NCBI GenBank assembly: GCA_012520725.1
Contig: JAAYNQ010000067.1
Span: 1-64,000, forward strand
From: Syntrophomonadaceae bacterium
Lineage (GTDB): Bacteria; Bacillota; Syntrophomonadia; Syntrophomonadales; Syntrophomonadaceae
DNA: 64,000 nt
Direction of reading: 5' to 3'
In this document: piece after piece, positions 61,886 to 64,000 of the stretch
Layout of the letters: every line of letters starts with the position of its first letter
How positions within the stretch are numbered: position 1 is the first letter of the stretch
Notes under the pieces: generated by a model
Seen by the model: only the letters and a program-made list of their open reading frames with translations
Told to the model about the DNA's origin: nothing
The model's database searches: none
Made by a program: the position numbers and the translations under genes

Positions 61886-62665
61886 CTAGTGCTGAGTCTC
61901 CTCCAAGCTGCTTCTATTCCAGGGAATCAGCAGGTATTCTATTAGTTCCACCAGCTTAACCAGCAACAGGCTTAATATACAGATAATCAGGACTGCGGCC
62001 AGCACCTTGTCGATGGCAAAACTCTTTTGCTGGATGGTCATAAAAAATCCCAGGCCCCGCTGGGCTCCCACCCATTCAGAAATAACCGCTGCCATAATAC
62101 TGTAGGTAGCTGATATTTTTAAGCCGGCAAAAAAGCCAGGTAGTGCGGCAGGAAACTTCACCATCCGGAAGGTCTGCCAGGGGCTGGCTCCCATAGATTT
62201 AAAAAGCTTTAGCTGCTCTTCATCAATGGATGTCAAACCCTGTAAGAGATTAATGGTGATGGGGAAAAAGCATACCAGGGTTACTATCAGTATCTTGGGC
62301 AGCAAGCCCCAGCCAAACCACAGAGGCAAAAGGGCCGCCAGGACTATTAAGGGTATAGTCTGGGAAATAACCAAAATGGGGTAAATAGCCTTTTTGAGCC
62401 AAGATGAGCTATCCAGTACCAATCCCATAATAAGAGCCAGGCTTATAGACAGTCCAAAGCCGTAAATGGCCTCCACCAGGGTGCTGATCGAATGATAGCC
62501 AAGCATCTCTCTTACATCCAACATGGTAGCCAAGACCTGGGAAGGAGCGGGCAAAAGCCAGGGCGGAATACCATATAATGCCACGCCCAACTCCCACAAG
62601 GCCAGGAATAGGATCAGACCCCAAATAGGATGGAGGCTATTCTTGATATTTCTTGATTTTCTCAT
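61886..62665 (-). CDS. ABC transporter permease, thiamine/precursor type
   Basis: Membrane subunit of 259 residues, SsuC/TauC/ThiX-like, with about six hydrophobic segments and the EAA loop-type sequence LFKSMGASPWQTFRMVKFPAALP near residue 165. ATG 62665 is preferred over the adjacent TTG. The gene overlaps the small thiamine-binding protein gene by 29 bases, so the two are coupled. Confidence 0.9.
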   Translation of the reverse strand: MRKSRNIKNSLHPIWGLILFLALWELGVALYGIPPWLLPAPSQVLATMLDVREMLGYHSISTLVEAIYGFGLSISLALIMGLVLDSSSWLKKAIYPILVISQTIPLIVLAALLPLWFGWGLLPKILIVTLVCFFPITINLLQGLTSIDEEQLKLFKSMGASPWQTFRMVKFPAALPGFFAGLKISATYSIMAAVISEWVGAQRGLGFFMTIQQKSFAIDKVLAAVLIICILSLLLVKLVELIEYLLIPWNRSSLEETQH

Positions 62666-62927
62666 CAATACTTACCCCATCAACCTTGTAATCGATCTTA
62701 ACTATGGAAATCACTCGTTTGGAACCAGCTTCTGTACATACCCTTTGAGCTTCTATTACCAAGGCCATCAGTTCTTCCAGTTCCCCTTCCATGGTAGTCT
62801 CCATAGGACCTACCAGGTATTTTACCCCGGAGCGTTCAATCATTGCGATTACTTTATCTACTACCCCGTAAATTTCATCTTCCGGCACCACTGGCAGTAC
62901 CTGCAGGCTGACGTTGACTTGGGTCAT
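62637..62927 (-). CDS. MTH1187-family thiamine-binding protein
   Basis: A 96-residue protein of the MTH1187/YkoF-like family (DUF77), known to bind thiamine or HMP in related systems. Features are VNVSLQVLPVVPEDEIYGVVDK at the start in family form, and GPMETTMEGELEELM in the centre. It is first in the minus-strand operon, 14 bp after the riboswitch terminator region, with TAGGAGG as Shine-Dalgarno. It may act as cytoplasmic substrate receptor. Confidence 0.85.
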   Translation of the reverse strand: MTQVNVSLQVLPVVPEDEIYGVVDKVIAMIERSGVKYLVGPMETTMEGELEELMALVIEAQRVCTEAGSKRVISIVKIDYKVDGVSIDEKIKKYQE

Positions 62928-62940
62928 AATAAAAACCTCC

Positions 62941-62981
62941 TAAAATAATAAAACTGCTTAAAACCCGGGTAATAAGCAGTT
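62941..62981 (-). terminator. Terminator controlled by the TPP riboswitch
   Basis: On the minus strand AACTGCTTA and TAAGCAGTT form a perfect 9-bp stem (plus coordinates 62973-62981 and 62952-62960), followed by TTATTATTTT. It lies between the aptamer and the first gene, as expected for transcription attenuation. Confidence 0.85.
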
Positions 62982-62993
62982 AAGGTAAGAAAT

Positions 62994-63083
62994 ATGTTTC
63001 CTACGCTGGAATTACCCAGATCAGGTTCCAGGGTAAGGACACCTTTTTTGTCCACTCTCAGCCGGATTGGTCCAGCTCCCCCC
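62994..63083 (-). promoter_or_regulatory. TPP riboswitch (THI element)
   Basis: The minus strand reads the conserved TPP aptamer: GGGGAGCT at the 5' end, CTGAGAG in the P3 side, then ACCCTGGAACCTGATCTGG and TAATTCCAGCGTAGGAA. All highly conserved aptamer positions I can check are present. It controls the downstream importer operon by the adjoining terminator. Confidence 0.96.
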
Positions 63084-63099
63084 TTTTTATTTAATTGTA

Positions 63100-63128
63100 A
63101 TATTATCTCATTTATTAAATATGGTCAA
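63100..63128 (-). promoter_or_regulatory. Sigma-A promoter of the TPP-controlled operon
   Basis: On the minus strand TTGACC (63128-63123), a 17-nt spacer and TAATAT (63105-63100). The start point would lie just before the aptamer. Confidence 0.75.
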
Positions 63129-63132
63129 TTCC

Positions 63133-63161
63133 TTGTATTGTAGAAGCTCATATGCTAAAAT
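63133..63161 (+). promoter_or_regulatory. Sigma-A promoter of the trpB2-type gene
   Basis: TTGTAT (63133-63138), 17-nt spacer, TAAAAT (63156-63161). It stands back to back with the riboswitch promoter, with four bases between the two -35 boxes. Confidence 0.6.
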
Positions 63162-63206
63162 AACTGAGTATCAAAAAATTTTATAAGACGAGAGGAGATA
63201 GAAGAG

Positions 63207-64000
63207 ATGAGTAGAGACGAGCTCACCAAAATCATTCTGCCTGAGGATAAATTGCCTAAGTTTTGGTATAATGTCCAGGCAGATATGCCCAACCCTTTGT
63301 CCCCTGGTTTACATCCGGAAACCAAAGAAGTGTTAACCCCAGTTGATTTACAAGAGATATTTGCCGATGAGTTGATTGCCCAGGAAGTATCCACTGAGCG
63401 CTTTATTGAAATACCTAAAGAAGTTCGGGAAGAATATAAAAAATGGAGACCTTCTCCTTTGTTTAGAGCCCGCAGTTTAGAAAAAGCCCTGGATACACCC
63501 TGCCGTATTTATTATAAGTACGAAGGATTTAGTCCGGTAGGCAGCCATAAACTGAATTCTGCCATTCCCCAGGTATTCTTCAACAAGGTGCAGGGTATAA
63601 AGAGGATAACTACCGAAACCGGAGCCGGCCAGTGGGGGACCGCATTATCCCTGGCTTGCAAGATCTACGATATAGAAGCCATGGTATACATGGTTAGAGT
63701 CAGCTACCAACAAAAACCCTATCGCCGTATATTTATGGAGATGTATGGGGCCACTTGTGTCCCCAGTCCCAGTCCCCTTACTGCCAGCGGCCGTCAGGCA
63801 TTAGCTGAGAATCCTGATACTCCAGGGACCCTGGGCCTGGCTATCAGTGAGGCAGTTGAGGATGCAGTAGGCCGTGAAGATACCAAGTATTCTCTGGGGA
63901 GTGTGCTGAATCATGTTTGCCTGCATCAAAGCATTATCGGACAGGAAGTCAAATTGCAGATGGAAATGGTAGATGACTATCCTGACATAGTAATAGGGTG
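63207..64000 (+). CDS. TrpB2-type tryptophan synthase beta-like protein (partial)
   Basis: PLP-dependent enzyme of the TrpB2 class; the reading frame runs off the window end, leaving about 264 residues. The N-terminal extension (ILPEDKLPKFWYNVQADMP) distinguishes TrpB2 from TrpB1. The PLP lysine is in VGSHKLNSAIP, and ETGAGQWGTALS is the substrate-binding segment. Start ATG 63207 follows GAGAGGAG. TrpB2 proteins make tryptophan from indole and serine; no trpA or other trp gene is visible. Confidence 0.9.
   Translation, partial: MSRDELTKIILPEDKLPKFWYNVQADMPNPLSPGLHPETKEVLTPVDLQEIFADELIAQEVSTERFIEIPKEVREEYKKWRPSPLFRARSLEKALDTPCRIYYKYEGFSPVGSHKLNSAIPQVFFNKVQGIKRITTETGAGQWGTALSLACKIYDIEAMVYMVRVSYQQKPYRRIFMEMYGATCVPSPSPLTASGRQALAENPDTPGTLGLAISEAVEDAVGREDTKYSLGSVLNHVCLHQSIIGQEVKLQMEMVDDYPDIVIG

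Overview
The window looks like a chromosomal segment from an endospore-forming, low-to-mid GC member of the Firmicutes. Gene content and order fit the Syntrophomonas/Clostridia-like lineages, but that placement is inference from gene families, not from a marker gene. Support for the sporulating lifestyle is direct: a complete spoIIIAA-AH operon, spoIVB-spo0A, spoIIM, dacF-spoIIAA-spoIIAB-sigF and spoVAC-VAD-VAE-VAF are all present. No rRNA, tRNA, CRISPR array, prophage or intact insertion sequence was recognised.

Layout. 0.3-5.0 kb: a BMP-type nucleoside-family ABC importer. 5.1-10 kb: tldD, tldE, aroQ, an M24 peptidase and efp. 10-10.8 kb: a gene-poor stretch with four short palindromic repeats. 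10.8-16.5 kb: a zinc-ribbon protein, a terminator, then spoIIIAA-AH. 16.5-23.6 kb: accBC, the asp23-amaP group, nusB, a divergent folD, xseAB and ispA. 23.7-24.9 kb: a ~600-nt structured RNA that I identify as OLE RNA, followed by the membrane protein gene oapA. 24.9-32.9 kb: dxs, tlyA-like, nadK, a small methylase, argR, recN and spoIVB. 33-34 kb: spo0A with a candidate sigma-H promoter and a 0A box. 34-40.9 kb: a steA/MctB-like pair, two glycosyl/phosphosugar transferases, an M20 peptidase, DUF3866 and nudF. 41-49 kb: endoQ, an unknown protein, spoIIM, a YqzK-like protein, xerD, deoB, pdp and a CoA-transferase. 49.5-59.1 kb: dacF-spoIIA-sigF, then the spoVA operon, which runs directly into three acyl-CoA-dehydratase-activase-like genes. 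59.1-63.1 kb, minus strand: a TPP-riboswitch-controlled thiamine/precursor importer with a methyltransferase. 63.2 kb to the end: the start of a trpB2-type gene.

How the parts fit. xseAB-ispA-ole-oapA-dxs-tlyA-nadK-argR-recN-spoIVB-spo0A is a classic Firmicutes gene order, with the OLE RNA/OapA pair inserted between the two isoprenoid genes. The nucleoside-type importer, phosphopentomutase and pyrimidine-nucleoside phosphorylase could together support nucleoside salvage. The acetyl-CoA hydrolase/transferase-family enzyme, which has an 18-bp palindrome in front of it, fits short-chain fatty-acid metabolism.

The most interesting points are: the OLE RNA-OapA module; the coupling of an orphan activase system (DUF2229, HgdB-like, HgdC-like) to the spoVA operon; two RNA-structure features in the spoIIA operon (a hairpin between the Shine-Dalgarno and the start of spoIIAB, and an inverted repeat that could mask the spoIIAA Shine-Dalgarno only in read-through mRNA); a FolD that keeps its cyclohydrolase residues but has lost most of its NADP-binding signature; and dispersed palindromic repeats, one of which lies directly in front of endoQ.
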